Positions 16,249 through 26,197 are shown, numbered from the stretch's first letter. The stretch is 64,000 nucleotides of DNA from Haloechinothrix alba (GCF_900188115.1 NZ_FZNW01000002.1:124001-188000), one strand, 5' to 3'. Numbers and translations: made by a program. The notes: a model not told the origin generated them from the sequence alone.

Positions 16249-16318
16249 GAATTCATCGTTACACTTCGCGCACTGTGACACGACCCCAGCCCACCCGTCT
16301 GTGAGCTAGAACGCCACC

Positions 16319-17080
16319 TCACCGCAAGTTCGCGGCACGTGCCGCATCGCTGAGCACATCGCGCAACATCGCGGGGGTGAGCCTGCCGGTAAAGGTGTTC
16401 TGCTGCGATACGTGGAAGCTGCCGAACACCTGCACCTCACCCGCGCGGGGGTGAGCATGGTCGTCACGGGGCGCGACGACGGCGTGCGCACCGTGCCCGA
16501 AGCGCGGTCGTGGCTTCGGCACCTGCCAACCGGTGGCGGCGAGTACCCGCATCACCGACTGCCACCCGAAGCCCCCAAGGGCCACCACCGCACGCAGGTT
16601 CGGCGCGAGCAACGTCAGCTCGCGCTCCAGCCACGGCTGGCAGGTGTCCCGCTCGGCCGGGGTCGGCTTGTTGTCCGGCGGAGCGCAGCGCACCGGCGCC
16701 GTGATCCGGGTGCCGTACAGCGCGAGCCCGTCGCCCGGATACGTCGACCGCGCCTGCGAGGCAAGGCCCACCTCGTGCAGCGCCGCGTAGAGCACGTCGC
16801 CCGAGCGGTCGCCGGTGAACATGCGGCCCGTGCGGTTGGCCCCGTGGGCCGCGGGCGCCAACCCGACGATGACCAGCGCCGCGTCGGCGGGACCGAACCC
16901 GGGTACCGGCCTGCCCCAGTACTCCTGGTCGGCGAAGGCAGCGCGCTTGTCCCGCGCTACCTGCTCTCGCCAGGCCACCAGGCGGTCGCACGCACGGCAG
17001 CCGGTGACGGCCTCGTCCAGCCCGGCGATGGTGGCCGCCTCGGCGGGCTCCTGAGCGCGACGGTCAGACACGCCTGCCAT
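16319..17080 (-). CDS. Family 5 (UdgB-type) uracil-DNA glycosylase
   Basis: Removes uracil, and often hypoxanthine or other deaminated bases, from DNA to start base-excision repair. The 253-residue product has VTGCRACDRLVAWREQVA, supplying cysteines of the 4Fe-4S cluster typical of families 4 and 5. The family-5 active-site motif GLAPAAHGANRTGRMFTGD lacks the acidic residue used by family 4. FGSFHVSQQNTFTGRLTP is the C-terminal loop. Start taken at the ATG at 17080; the longer frame from 17173 reads through a palindromic intergenic element. Divergent from the S10 peptidase gene. Confidence 0.88.
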   Translation of the reverse strand: MAGVSDRRAQEPAEAATIAGLDEAVTGCRACDRLVAWREQVARDKRAAFADQEYWGRPVPGFGPADAALVIVGLAPAAHGANRTGRMFTGDRSGDVLYAALHEVGLASQARSTYPGDGLALYGTRITAPVRCAPPDNKPTPAERDTCQPWLERELTLLAPNLRAVVALGGFGWQSVMRVLAATGWQVPKPRPRFGHGAHAVVAPRDDHAHPRAGEVQVFGSFHVSQQNTFTGRLTPAMLRDVLSDAARAANLR

Positions 17081-17111
17081 TGTGGCGCACCGCCGGCACC
17101 GCAGGTGGGGC

Positions 17112-17164
17112 GAGCCGAGGGACCTCTTCGGTGCATATGTGGTACCCGAGGAGTCCTTCGGCTC
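17112..17164. repeat. Dispersed palindrome, family A, copy 1
   Basis: A 53-base imperfect palindrome: gagccgagggacctcttcgg on the left against ccgaggagtccttcggctc on the right, around tgcatatgtggtac. A second copy at 54535-54588 shares the core ggtgca(t/c)atgtggtacccgaggag. This copy lies in the divergent region between the glycosylase and S10 peptidase genes. Function unknown: a REP-like element, RNA hairpin or binding site are all possible. Confidence 0.7.
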
Positions 17165-17190
17165 GTCCCCCAACCGCTATGGTCGGCCGC

Positions 17191-18699
17191 ATGACATCCA
17201 CATCCTCGGACGATGCCGGGAAGACCCCCGGCGACGGCACGGCACGGGACGACCGCAGCGACACCCCTCCGGCTCCCACAGATGACCTGGTCACCACGCA
17301 GCACACCTTGGCGACGCGGGAGAGCACCCTGCACTACACCGCCCAGACCGGGCGCATGGTGCTCCGCGAGGAACAGGTCACCGACGAGACCTTCGACGGG
17401 CACATCCCCAAGGCCGAGGTCTTCCTCACCGCCTACACTCTGGACGGCGCCGACCCGGAGCACCGGCCGGTCACGTTCGCCTTCAACGGCGGCCCCGGCT
17501 CGTCCAGCGTGTGGCTGCACCTGGGCGTACTCGGGCCGCGCCTGGCGGTCTCCGGCGACGTCGGCGCGCCGGAACCACCGCCCTACGGGCTGACCGACAA
17601 CGCCGAATCGCTTCTCGAGCACAGTGACCTCGTGTTCATCGACCCGGTCTCCACCGGGTACTCGCGAGCCGCCCAGGGCAAGAAGCCGAAGGAGTACCAC
17701 GGCTTCACCGCCGACATCGCCTCCGTCGGCGAGATCATCCGCCTCTGGGTGACCCGGAACGGGCGCTGGCTGTCCCCGAAGTTCCTCGCAGGCGAGTCGT
17801 ACGGGACCGTACGCGCCGCCGGGCTGGCCGAGCACCTGCAGACCAAGTACGGCATGTACCTCAACGGGCTGATGCTGCTGTCCTCGGTCGTCGACTTCGG
17901 CACCCAGTTCTTCACCGAGGGCAACGACCTCGCCTACGCGCTCTACGTGCCCACCTACGCCGCGATCGCCCACTACCACGGTCTCCACCCGGATCGCGAG
18001 CTCGCCGAGCTGCTCGCCGAGGCCGAGGAGTTCGCCTCCGGCGACTACCTGTGGGCGCTGGCGCGGGGCTCGCGACTGACCACCGAGCAGCGCGCCGACA
18101 TCGCCGCCCGGCTCGCCCGGCTGACCGGGCTGTCCACGGACTACACCGAGCGCGTGAACCTGCGGGTCGAGCACCTGCGCTTCTTCACCGAGCTGCTGCG
18201 GCACCGCAGGCTCGTCGTCGGCAGGCTGGACTCGCGGTTCACCGGCGCCGAGGCGGACTACGGGCTGGAGCGGATGTCCAGCGACCCGTCGTTCTCGGCG
18301 ATCTACGGACCCTACGCCGCGGCGCTGAACCACTACGTACGCGCCGAGCTCGGCTACGAGAACGACCTGCCGTACGAGATCCTGAGCTTCGGGGTGAACT
18401 CCTCTTGGTCCTACTCCGAGTTCGAGAACTCCCATGTCACCGTGTCGGACAAGCTGTCGGCCGCGATGCGTGCGAATCCACACATGAAGCTGCATGTCGC
18501 GTTCGGCTACTACGACGGGGCCACGCCGTACTACGCGGCCGAGCACGCGCTGGCCCACCTGGCTGTGCCGGACGAACTGCTGGACAACATCTCGCGCGCC
18601 TACTACCCGGCCGGCCACATGATGTACGTGCACGAGCCGTCCCGGCTGCAGCAGTCGGCGGACTTGAAGGAGTTCGTACGGAGCAGCTCGAACAGGTAG
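17191..18699 (+). CDS. S10-family serine carboxypeptidase-like peptidase
   Basis: The 502-residue product carries the S10 signature FAFNGGPGSSSVWLHLG (oxyanion region, about residue 98) and nucleophile GESYGTVRAAGLAEHL (about 203). The C-terminal Asp region (FGYYDGATPYYAAEHAL) and His (GHMMYVHEPS) complete the triad. Bacterial members remove C-terminal residues or act as acyl hydrolases. There is no signal peptide or lipobox: the N-terminus is an acidic, Ser/Thr/Pro-rich stretch, so the enzyme is probably cytoplasmic, unlike the secreted or vacuolar eukaryotic enzymes. The ATG at 17191 is used because upstream codons lie in palindrome A. Confidence 0.88.
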   Translation: MTSTSSDDAGKTPGDGTARDDRSDTPPAPTDDLVTTQHTLATRESTLHYTAQTGRMVLREEQVTDETFDGHIPKAEVFLTAYTLDGADPEHRPVTFAFNGGPGSSSVWLHLGVLGPRLAVSGDVGAPEPPPYGLTDNAESLLEHSDLVFIDPVSTGYSRAAQGKKPKEYHGFTADIASVGEIIRLWVTRNGRWLSPKFLAGESYGTVRAAGLAEHLQTKYGMYLNGLMLLSSVVDFGTQFFTEGNDLAYALYVPTYAAIAHYHGLHPDRELAELLAEAEEFASGDYLWALARGSRLTTEQRADIAARLARLTGLSTDYTERVNLRVEHLRFFTELLRHRRLVVGRLDSRFTGAEADYGLERMSSDPSFSAIYGPYAAALNHYVRAELGYENDLPYEILSFGVNSSWSYSEFENSHVTVSDKLSAAMRANPHMKLHVAFGYYDGATPYYAAEHALAHLAVPDELLDNISRAYYPAGHMMYVHEPSRLQQSADLKEFVRSSSNR

Positions 18700-18785
18700 G
18701 CGGCACACGTACCGCGGCTGTGACGTACTCGATCCGCCTCCGGGGTGCGTACGCCACGCAGGAGTGCTGTGCTGGAGGTATGCAG

Positions 18786-19754
18786 ATGACGAGATTGGGC
18801 AGAAGTGGTCTGGACGTGTCCCGTATCGCCTTCGGCACCTGGCAGGTCGGCGGGGACTGGGGAGACTTCGACTCGGAGTCGGCGATCGCCGCGATCCGCC
18901 GCGCTCACGATCTCGGCGTCAACTTCTTCGACACCGCCCAGGCCTACGGGTTCGGCACCGCCGAGCAGCTGCTGTCCCGGGCTCTCGGCACCGAGCTCAA
19001 GCGGAACCGGGAAAGCATCGTGATCGCGACGAAGGGCGGCATCAACCCCGGTACCGACCGGCCACGCGATGCCAGCAGGTCGTGGCTCCGGCACGGTGTC
19101 GAGGAGAGCCTGCGCCACCTGGACGTCGACTACATCGACCTGTACCAGGTGCACTGGCCCGACTCGGCCACGCCGGCCGAGGAGACCGCGAACGCGCTGC
19201 AGGAGCTGGTCGACGAGGGCAAGATCCGCCACGTCGGCGTGTCGAACTACACCGCGGCCCAGCTGGCCGAGTTCGACGCGATACGCCCCGTTGAGACCTT
19301 GCAGCCGCCGTACCACCTGCTGCGGCGCTCGGTCGAGCAGGACTCGCTCGCGTACGCGCGCGAGCACGACATCGGGGTGCTCGCCTACAGCGTGCTCGGC
19401 AGCGGGCTGCTCACCGGAACGCTCAGCCAGCAGAGCACGTTCGCCCCTGGCGACTGGCGTTCGCACGCCAGCGCGTTCCGGGGCGAGAGCCTGCGCCGCA
19501 ACCTGGAGGTCGTCGACGAGCTGGCCTCGTTCGCCGCCTCGAAGAACGCCTCGGTCAGCCAGCTGGCGATCGCGTGGACCCTCGCCCAGCCCGGCGTGCA
19601 CGTGGCCATCGTCGGCGCGCGCAGGCCCGGCACGATCGAGGCCAGCATCGCCGGGGTGGATGTGCAGCTCAGCGAAGAGGACCTCGCCGAGATCGAGCGG
19701 ATCACCGCACCCGGTGTGCCGGTCGGCGGCGCCACCCCGGAAGGCATCGAGTAG
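18786..19754 (+). CDS. Aldo/keto reductase
   Basis: A 322-residue NADPH-dependent oxidoreductase with a TIM-barrel fold. The catalytic tetrad is visible: Asp and Tyr in DTAQAYGFG, Lys in IATKGG, and His in QVHWPD. The C-terminal IVGARRPGTIEASI contacts NADPH. The second ATG at 18786 is preferred over 18780 because GGAGG at 18774-18778 is seven bases upstream of it but only one base from the earlier ATG. Substrate unknown. It follows the peptidase gene by 86 bases. Confidence 0.92.
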   Translation: MTRLGRSGLDVSRIAFGTWQVGGDWGDFDSESAIAAIRRAHDLGVNFFDTAQAYGFGTAEQLLSRALGTELKRNRESIVIATKGGINPGTDRPRDASRSWLRHGVEESLRHLDVDYIDLYQVHWPDSATPAEETANALQELVDEGKIRHVGVSNYTAAQLAEFDAIRPVETLQPPYHLLRRSVEQDSLAYAREHDIGVLAYSVLGSGLLTGTLSQQSTFAPGDWRSHASAFRGESLRRNLEVVDELASFAASKNASVSQLAIAWTLAQPGVHVAIVGARRPGTIEASIAGVDVQLSEEDLAEIERITAPGVPVGGATPEGIE

Positions 19755-19889
19755 GAACTCGATACGAGGTTTCTGCCCGAACGCCTGCGGGCAACGGTCG
19801 GTGCAGGCTACCGTTGGCGTGGATCACCACGGCAGGCCGCGACACGCGTGGTGTGCGAGCAGCGCTGACCGGGCAAGGAGGCAGGGACG

Positions 19890-21011
19890 TTGTCGTTCGA
19901 GTTCGACATCGACTCGGCGATCGGATTTCGCGCAACGCTGGGCGAGCTCGGCGAGGACGTGTCCGAAGGGAAGCGTTACATCGCACGACACGCGGACTTC
20001 GGGATCGCAGGTACCGGCATCATCAACTCGTTCCGGTCGGGCCACAGCGCGGCTTCGGGCGCGGTGGAGAGCCAGCTCGACCACATCCACGAGTACCTTA
20101 CCTCCACGCTGTCCGAGTTCATGGGCGAGGTTTTCGCCGTGTACCGGAGCGAGGAGGAATCTGTCCAATCTCGACTCCGGGCGCTGGAGGGGGAGTTCGG
20201 TGCCGAATCCGGCATGATGAACGAGCGCCGGGACGCCACCGACTACAGCCCGGACACGGGAACGACCGCGACCGGCTACGTCCGCGAGACCGAGCCCGCG
20301 GAGAGCCTGAAGGACGTGGAAGCCGGCAGCGACAGCGTCTACTCGCGCCCCGAGCCCGGCAGCGTGCTGGAGTACTTCAGCGTCACCTACGTCATCCGCT
20401 CGATCATCACGATGTGCGGGTTCTCCGACCCGTTCGACTGGCTCGGCGTCAAGCTCGCGGGCGACTGGGACAAGTTCACCGAGTACAGCATGGCGCTGGA
20501 GAATCTCGCGGACTGCATCGACGGTGTCGCGTCCAACCTGCGGCGGCACGTCGACCAGCTCGAGGAATCATGGACAGGTAACGCGTACGCCGCATGCAAC
20601 GTCGCGATCTACGACATCGCCAACCAGCTGCAACAAGGTACCGCTGAGCCGTTGCGCGAGCTCGCGGGCCACTACGAGGAAGCCGCGCAGATAGCGATCG
20701 ATGCGTATCACGCGCTGGAACCCTCCATGGGCATCATCGCCGATGCCGCCACCGGAATCGGCATGTTCGCCGCCATCACCAAGGGTGTGAAGAAGCTCGT
20801 CGACGACCTGGGCGAGGCGATCGACGAGGTCATCGGGGTGACGACGGAGGCAGAAGCTCTCGCCAAGACGCAGAACACGAAGTTCATCGAGATCGAGCTC
20901 GTACCGCTGGACCGGCTCACCGGCCCCACAGGATCGGACCGGGCGGACAATCTCGAGATCCTGACCGAGGACGGCCTTCCCATGGTCCTCGAGAAGTACG
21001 AGAGGCAGTAA
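19890..21011 (+). CDS. WXG100/LXG-like protein, possible type VII secretion substrate
   Basis: The 373-residue product starts at a TTG (19890) set by AAGGAGG about seven bases upstream. A helical N-terminal half (about 1-80) is followed by an acidic linker. A second helical region around residues 190-280 contains LEESWTGNAYAAC, the W-x-G turn of ESX/WXG100 hairpins. After a Gly/Ala-rich hydrophobic stretch (about 275-300) the C-terminal ~70 residues are acidic and of no recognised fold. The architecture suggests a secreted or polymorphic ESX-type protein with its partner encoded 16 bases downstream. No ESX secretion machinery is in the window, and I see no known toxin motif. Confidence 0.6.
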   Translation: MSFEFDIDSAIGFRATLGELGEDVSEGKRYIARHADFGIAGTGIINSFRSGHSAASGAVESQLDHIHEYLTSTLSEFMGEVFAVYRSEEESVQSRLRALEGEFGAESGMMNERRDATDYSPDTGTTATGYVRETEPAESLKDVEAGSDSVYSRPEPGSVLEYFSVTYVIRSIITMCGFSDPFDWLGVKLAGDWDKFTEYSMALENLADCIDGVASNLRRHVDQLEESWTGNAYAACNVAIYDIANQLQQGTAEPLRELAGHYEEAAQIAIDAYHALEPSMGIIADAATGIGMFAAITKGVKKLVDDLGEAIDEVIGVTTEAEALAKTQNTKFIEIELVPLDRLTGPTGSDRADNLEILTEDGLPMVLEKYERQ

Positions 21012-21027
21012 CGGTGGGTTCGACACG

Positions 21028-21363
21028 ATGAAGATCGATGCACTACGTCAGCGCATCAACGACGCGTTCGGCGAGCTGACCCGCTCCGGCAGGCCGGAGG
21101 TCCGGGAGATCGCCGAAGAGGTCGTCAATGGTCGCCGGAGGCCGAGCGAGTTCCTGCACAGCACCGCTTACTCCGAGTTCTTCCACGAGTGTCTGTCCAC
21201 GCTGGAGAACATGGACCCTGCCGAGCGAGAGGCACTGCTGAACACCGACGGGGACCTCACCGGGCAGCCGGATACCGGCGCTGCCGACACTGACGACCGG
21301 TCGCGCGATGCGGACGAGGACGACGAGGACGACGACTTCTTCCAGCGAAGCTTCCTACGTTGA
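21028..21363 (+). CDS. Small acidic protein, putative partner of the WXG-like protein
   Basis: A 111-residue protein (MKIDALRQRINDAFGELTRS...) with a helical first half and a strongly acidic tail of Asp/Glu (DRSRDADEDDEDDDFF). It follows the WXG-like gene by 16 bases and is almost certainly co-transcribed. Position, size and acidity would fit a chaperone or immunity protein, but there is no motif to decide. No family recognised. Confidence 0.6.
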   Translation: MKIDALRQRINDAFGELTRSGRPEVREIAEEVVNGRRRPSEFLHSTAYSEFFHECLSTLENMDPAEREALLNTDGDLTGQPDTGAADTDDRSRDADEDDEDDDFFQRSFLR

Positions 21364-21434
21364 CCGAGTGATCCCGATCAGTCCCGACTGTCACCGTATG
21401 ACTGTATTGAGCCACCCCCCGGCACGCGCCGGAA

Positions 21435-21489
21435 GGAGCCCAAGGTGACCTCGGTTCCGTAGAAGGAGCCAAACGTGACATTGGGCTCC
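21435..21489. repeat. Dispersed palindrome, family B, copy 1 (likely bidirectional terminator)
   Basis: Imperfect palindrome between convergent genes: ggagcccaaggtgacctcgg on the left and gtgacattgggctccc on the right around ttccgtagaaggagcc. It closely resembles the perfect hairpin at 60652-60720, which shares tccgtagaagga in the loop. Relative to that copy, a G-C pair in the stem (gccgaa/ttcggc) is C-G here (gcccaa/ttgggc), a compensatory change that supports selection on the folded form. Confidence 0.65.
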
Positions 21490-21501
21490 CACCCCGCTGG
21501 G

Positions 21502-22458
21502 TTAGTCGGCGAGGGACAGGGCGATGCCGTCGAGGATGTCGTGCTCGCTGACGACGAGGGTGTCCGGGCCGCCGCGGGCGGCGAGCTCCTCGGCGAGTAC
21601 CTGCACGATCAGTGAACCGCCGCCCATGACGTCCACCCTGCCCGGATGGATCACCGGGTTGGCCGCGCGCTCGTCGTGTCCGGCGGACAGCAGCCAGCTC
21701 GTCGTGCGCTCGATCTCCGCGGGACCGAGCACCGCCAGGTGCGTGCGTTCGGAGTCGTACTCGGGAAGCTCCTGCGCGATCGCGGACATCGTGGTCACGG
21801 TCCCCGCGACGCCGATCCAGGTCCGCGCGGCGGACACGTCGACCGCGTCGAAGGCCTCCGCGAGCACCTCCGCGGCCAGCCTCCGCGCCTCGGCGACCTC
21901 CTCGGCGGTCGGCGGGTCCGACGGCAGCGCGCGTTCGGTGATGCGCACGCACCCGATGTCCACCGAGCACGACGCCCGCACGTGCGCCGTCCGTCCGTCC
22001 CAGTCACCGAGCACGAGCTCGGTGGAGCCGCCGCCGACGTCGACGACCAGGAACGGCCCGTCGTCCGGGTCGAGCTCGGCCACCGCTCCCGCGAAGGACA
22101 GCTGCGCCTCGGCCTCACCGGTGATGACCTCGGCCCGCACCCCCAGGATCCGCTCGGTCATGTCGAAGAACTCGGCGGTGTTGCTGGCGTCCCTCGTCGC
22201 CGAGGTCGCCACCATCCGCACACGCTCGGCACCCTTGCGCCGTGCGGCGTGCGTGTAGTCGGCAAGGGCCGCCCGCGTGCGTTCCAGCGCCTCCGGCGCG
22301 AGCCTGCCGGTGGCGTCCACATCCTGCCCCAGCCGCACGACCCGCATCTCCCTGTGCAGGTCCCGCAACGTCACGGTGCTGTCGTGGTTGGGCATCAGCT
22401 CGGCAGCCAGGAAGCGGATGGAGTTCGTCCCACAGTCGATCGCGGCAACCCTCGTCAT
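21502..22458 (-). CDS. ppx: Exopolyphosphatase / pppGpp phosphohydrolase (Ppx/GppA family)
   Basis: Hydrolyses polyphosphate chains or pppGpp. The 318-residue product starts MTRVAAIDCGTNSIRFLAAEL (phosphate 1 motif of the ASKHA fold). The adenosine/phosphate 2 motif FLVVDVGGGSTELVLGD lies near residue 140, and WIGVAGTVTTMSAIAQEL near 225. It is the short single-domain actinobacterial form without the C-terminal HD domain. Last gene of the eno-ftsB-DUF501-ppx run on the minus strand, matching M. tuberculosis Rv1023-Rv1026. Start at 22458 rather than the longer frame because it begins exactly at the conserved motif. Confidence 0.9.
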   Translation of the reverse strand: MTRVAAIDCGTNSIRFLAAELMPNHDSTVTLRDLHREMRVVRLGQDVDATGRLAPEALERTRAALADYTHAARRKGAERVRMVATSATRDASNTAEFFDMTERILGVRAEVITGEAEAQLSFAGAVAELDPDDGPFLVVDVGGGSTELVLGDWDGRTAHVRASCSVDIGCVRITERALPSDPPTAEEVAEARRLAAEVLAEAFDAVDVSAARTWIGVAGTVTTMSAIAQELPEYDSERTHLAVLGPAEIERTTSWLLSAGHDERAANPVIHPGRVDVMGGGSLIVQVLAEELAARGGPDTLVVSEHDILDGIALSLAD

Positions 22459-22487
22459 GCCGTTCAGCGTATCCGCCGCGCGTACCG

Positions 22488-22994
22488 CTACCCCGCGCAC
22501 TCCCCCTGCGGCCAGCTACCGTCCAGCAGGTCGAGCGTCTCGTCCCCGATCGGGTTGACCCCGGAGCCGGCCGCGAGAGTATGCGCCAGATGGACGTGCA
22601 GACACTTCACCCTGTCCGGCATACCGCCCGCGGTGACCTCGTGGCCGAGCGGCTCGATCGCGTCGCGCTCGGCGAGGTACGACTCGTGCGCGCGCCGGTA
22701 CCGGCCGGCCAGGTCGGTGTCGTGCGCGAGGCGCTCGGTCATCTCGCGCATCACCCCCGATGCCTCGAGCGAGCCGACCAGGGAGCCCAGCCGGGGACAC
22801 GTCAGGTAGTACAGCGTGGGGAACGGCGTGCCGTTCTCCAGCCTCGGGTTGGTCTGCACCACGGCCGGATGGCCGCTCGGGCAGCGCGCCGCTACCGCCC
22901 GCAACGCGCGCGGCGGCCTGCCCAGCTGCTCGGCGACCACCGCCCGGTCGTTCTCGGTGACCGGTTCGAGCCCGGCGCCGTCCCGTCCATGCAC
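22488..22994 (-). CDS. DUF501 protein
   Basis: A 168-residue protein of the actinobacterial DUF501 family, seen here in NDRAVVAEQLGRPPRALRAVAARCPSGHPAVVQTNPRL followed by PFPTLYYLTCPRL, with conserved Cys and His. The fold and function are unknown; it is consistently found between the DivIC/FtsB-like gene and ppx (M. tuberculosis Rv1025). Start placed at the GTG at 22994, about ten residues before the conserved domain; the upstream frame is Arg-rich and not credible. Confidence 0.85.
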   Translation of the reverse strand: MHGRDGAGLEPVTENDRAVVAEQLGRPPRALRAVAARCPSGHPAVVQTNPRLENGTPFPTLYYLTCPRLGSLVGSLEASGVMREMTERLAHDTDLAGRYRRAHESYLAERDAIEPLGHEVTAGGMPDRVKCLHVHLAHTLAAGSGVNPIGDETLDLLDGSWPQGECAG

Positions 22995-23058
22995 AGCGAT
23001 CAGCCTATCGGCCCGCCGCGGGGCACGACCGGCCGACCACCCGCGCGACGGTCGTACG

Positions 23059-23523
23059 TCACTCCGTGACGCCTGCCCACACGCGCTCGTACCAGGCCCC
23101 GTCCGAGGCACCGTCCTCGCCGCCGTGCCCGTCGCCGACGTCGGCGGAGTCCTCGGGCAGCTGAACGATGTAGGGGGTCTCTCCCGGCATCACGTACCGC
23201 AGCCGCGCCCGGGCCTCGGCCTCCACCTGAACGGGATCCTCCAGCTCGGCCTTGCGCTCCTCGAGCCGCTCGATCTCGGCCTCCAGCCGGCGCTGGCGCT
23301 CCTCCTCCTGGGAGACCTCCGCCTGCTGGGCGAGGTAGGTGCGCAGCGGCACGGCGAGCGTGAACGCCAGGGTGCACAGCACGATCGCCACCACAGCGGC
23401 GCGCCGCGTGGTGGACAGCCCGAGAGAGCGCATCGCGCCGGCGACCCGCGCGGCCCCGCCCCGGCGGACGCGCACCGGGCGGCGCGTCCTGCCGGTCCGG
23501 CGCGGCCTACTCTCGCCGGGCAC
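23059..23523 (-). CDS. ftsB: FtsB/DivIC-family septum formation initiator
   Basis: A 154-residue bitopic membrane protein. It has an Arg-rich cytoplasmic N-terminus (about 1-38), one transmembrane segment (AAVVAIVLCTLAFTLAVPL, about 42-60) and an extracytoplasmic coiled coil (QEEERQRRLEAEIERLEERKAELE). ARARLRYVMPGETPY is the conserved DivIC/FtsB end of the coil. An acidic tail follows. It works with FtsL and FtsQ to activate septal peptidoglycan synthesis. The gene starts six bases after the enolase stop, so the two are translationally close and co-transcribed. Confidence 0.9.
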   Translation of the reverse strand: MPGESRPRRTGRTRRPVRVRRGGAARVAGAMRSLGLSTTRRAAVVAIVLCTLAFTLAVPLRTYLAQQAEVSQEEERQRRLEAEIERLEERKAELEDPVQVEAEARARLRYVMPGETPYIVQLPEDSADVGDGHGGEDGASDGAWYERVWAGVTE

Positions 23524-23529
23524 CGCCGG

Positions 23530-24912
<1,383 letters not shown>

Positions 24913-24958
24913 TCACCCGTGCGAGGCACGCGGCCACCGCAGGAGCACCAGCGCCGGT

Positions 24959-25441
24959 TCAGTCCGACCTGATCTCCTGCCACCCCGACGGTAGCTCCAC
25001 GGTATCCGAGGTGTGCTGCCAGAAGGTCCAGCTGTTGCCACCGATGTCCTGAATGGTGAAGATGCGTGCCCCGTACGGCTGATCTTGCGGCCGCGAGACC
25101 TCGATGTGTCCCAGCGCCTGCTGCACCCGCTCGTGCTGGGCGTCGACGTCGTCGACGTAGACGATGTTGAGCTGGCCGACCGGCCCGCTGACACCCTTGG
25201 CCTCCCAGTAGTCGGCTCCGACCCCGGCCAGCTCGATCTCCGCGTCGCCTGCCGCGATCGTCGCCTGGAACACGAACCCCGCGGAGTCGACGTAGCGTAC
25301 CCGCTCGGTGAAGCCGAACACCCTGATCAGCCACTCCAGTGCCTCGCCGGCATCCGCGTAGTACAGGTACGGCGCCAGCCCGCGGAAGGACACCTCCGCA
25401 GGTACCTTCCAGCCGGCTTCGTCGTTGCTCGCGTCGCTCAT
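24959..25441 (-). CDS. VOC-superfamily (glyoxalase/bleomycin-resistance-like) protein
   Basis: A 160-residue protein with two beta-alpha-beta-beta-beta modules: residues ~15-75 (RGLAPYLYYADAGEALEWLIRVFGF) and ~80-150 (VGQLNIVYVDDVDAQHERV, then ARIFTIQDIGGNSWTFWQH). The PhnB/YdeM-like pattern of two half-modules in one chain suggests a glyoxalase-fold dimer that binds a metal or small ligand. Substrate cannot be told. The ATG at 25441 is used; an in-frame GTG at 25456 is also possible since neither has a good ribosome site. Not part of the conserved eno neighbourhood. Confidence 0.8.
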   Translation of the reverse strand: MSDASNDEAGWKVPAEVSFRGLAPYLYYADAGEALEWLIRVFGFTERVRYVDSAGFVFQATIAAGDAEIELAGVGADYWEAKGVSGPVGQLNIVYVDDVDAQHERVQQALGHIEVSRPQDQPYGARIFTIQDIGGNSWTFWQHTSDTVELPSGWQEIRSD

Positions 25442-25735
25442 AGCTTCAGTCCACACATCTCGCCGGTGATTCGTTGCCGGTTGTTCCGGTCACTGCGCCG
25501 CACCTCGCCGGAGGCAGGCACAGTGCCCGCGTTCGCCGTAGTCCGGCGGCAGGAACCTCGGGGTCACCCGAGTTCGCGTGATCCGACCGGGACACTACCG
25601 CCTCGTTCCTGGTGACCCGACGCGGACCAGCACTCCCGAGCAACGGGTGACCCGTCGGGGACCAACACCTCCGAAGTCAACCATGATGCAGACCTGTCGT
25701 GTGGAGCGGTACACACGGGTACCGTCGAGGGCGCT

Positions 25736-26176
25736 ATGGATCAGCACGACGTGCCGGGTGATGCGGGAGAGCAGCAACCGCCGGGGGCGTGCGTGACCGG
25801 TGACGGGCAGTCCCACGCCGCCGCGTTCCGGCGCGCCGAGTCCTTGCTCGAGCAGCGCCGCCCCAGGGAAGCTCTCGCCGAGCTGGCTCCGGTACTCGCC
25901 GAGGAACCGGACAAACCGAGCGTGCAGCTGGTGGCGGGCCTCGCCTACTTCCGTTCCGCCCAGTTACGCAAGGCCGAGCAGGCTTTCGCCCGGCTCGTCG
26001 AGCACGACCCTTCGGACGACTACGCGCGTTTCGCGCTCGGCAAGACGATGCAGCGGCTCGGCAAGCTCGCCGAGGCGCTCGGGCACCTCAAGCTGGCATC
26101 GGCGATGAACCCGCTCCCGCACTACCAGGAAGCGCTGGGTGAGGTCAGCGCCCGGCTGGCCGTACTGCGGGACTGA
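25736..26176 (+). CDS. Tetratricopeptide-repeat protein
   Basis: A 146-residue cytoplasmic protein. Residues ~25-140 form about three TPR units (AAAFRRAESLLEQRRPREALAELAPV..., PSVQLVAGLAYFRSAQLRKAEQAFARL..., DYARFALGKTMQRLGKLAEALGHL...), so it likely acts as a protein-interaction adaptor. Convergent with mazG (21 bases between stops). No partner is evident. Confidence 0.8.
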   Translation: MDQHDVPGDAGEQQPPGACVTGDGQSHAAAFRRAESLLEQRRPREALAELAPVLAEEPDKPSVQLVAGLAYFRSAQLRKAEQAFARLVEHDPSDDYARFALGKTMQRLGKLAEALGHLKLASAMNPLPHYQEALGEVSARLAVLRD

Positions 26177-26197
26177 CGACGGCCCCTGCCGGTACGT

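Noticed and set aside
25611-25675. Imperfect direct repeat ggtgacccg(a/t)cg(c/g)ggacca at 25611 and 25646
   Set aside because: Short, two copies, no palindrome and no clear position relative to the TPR gene promoter; not enough to call an element.
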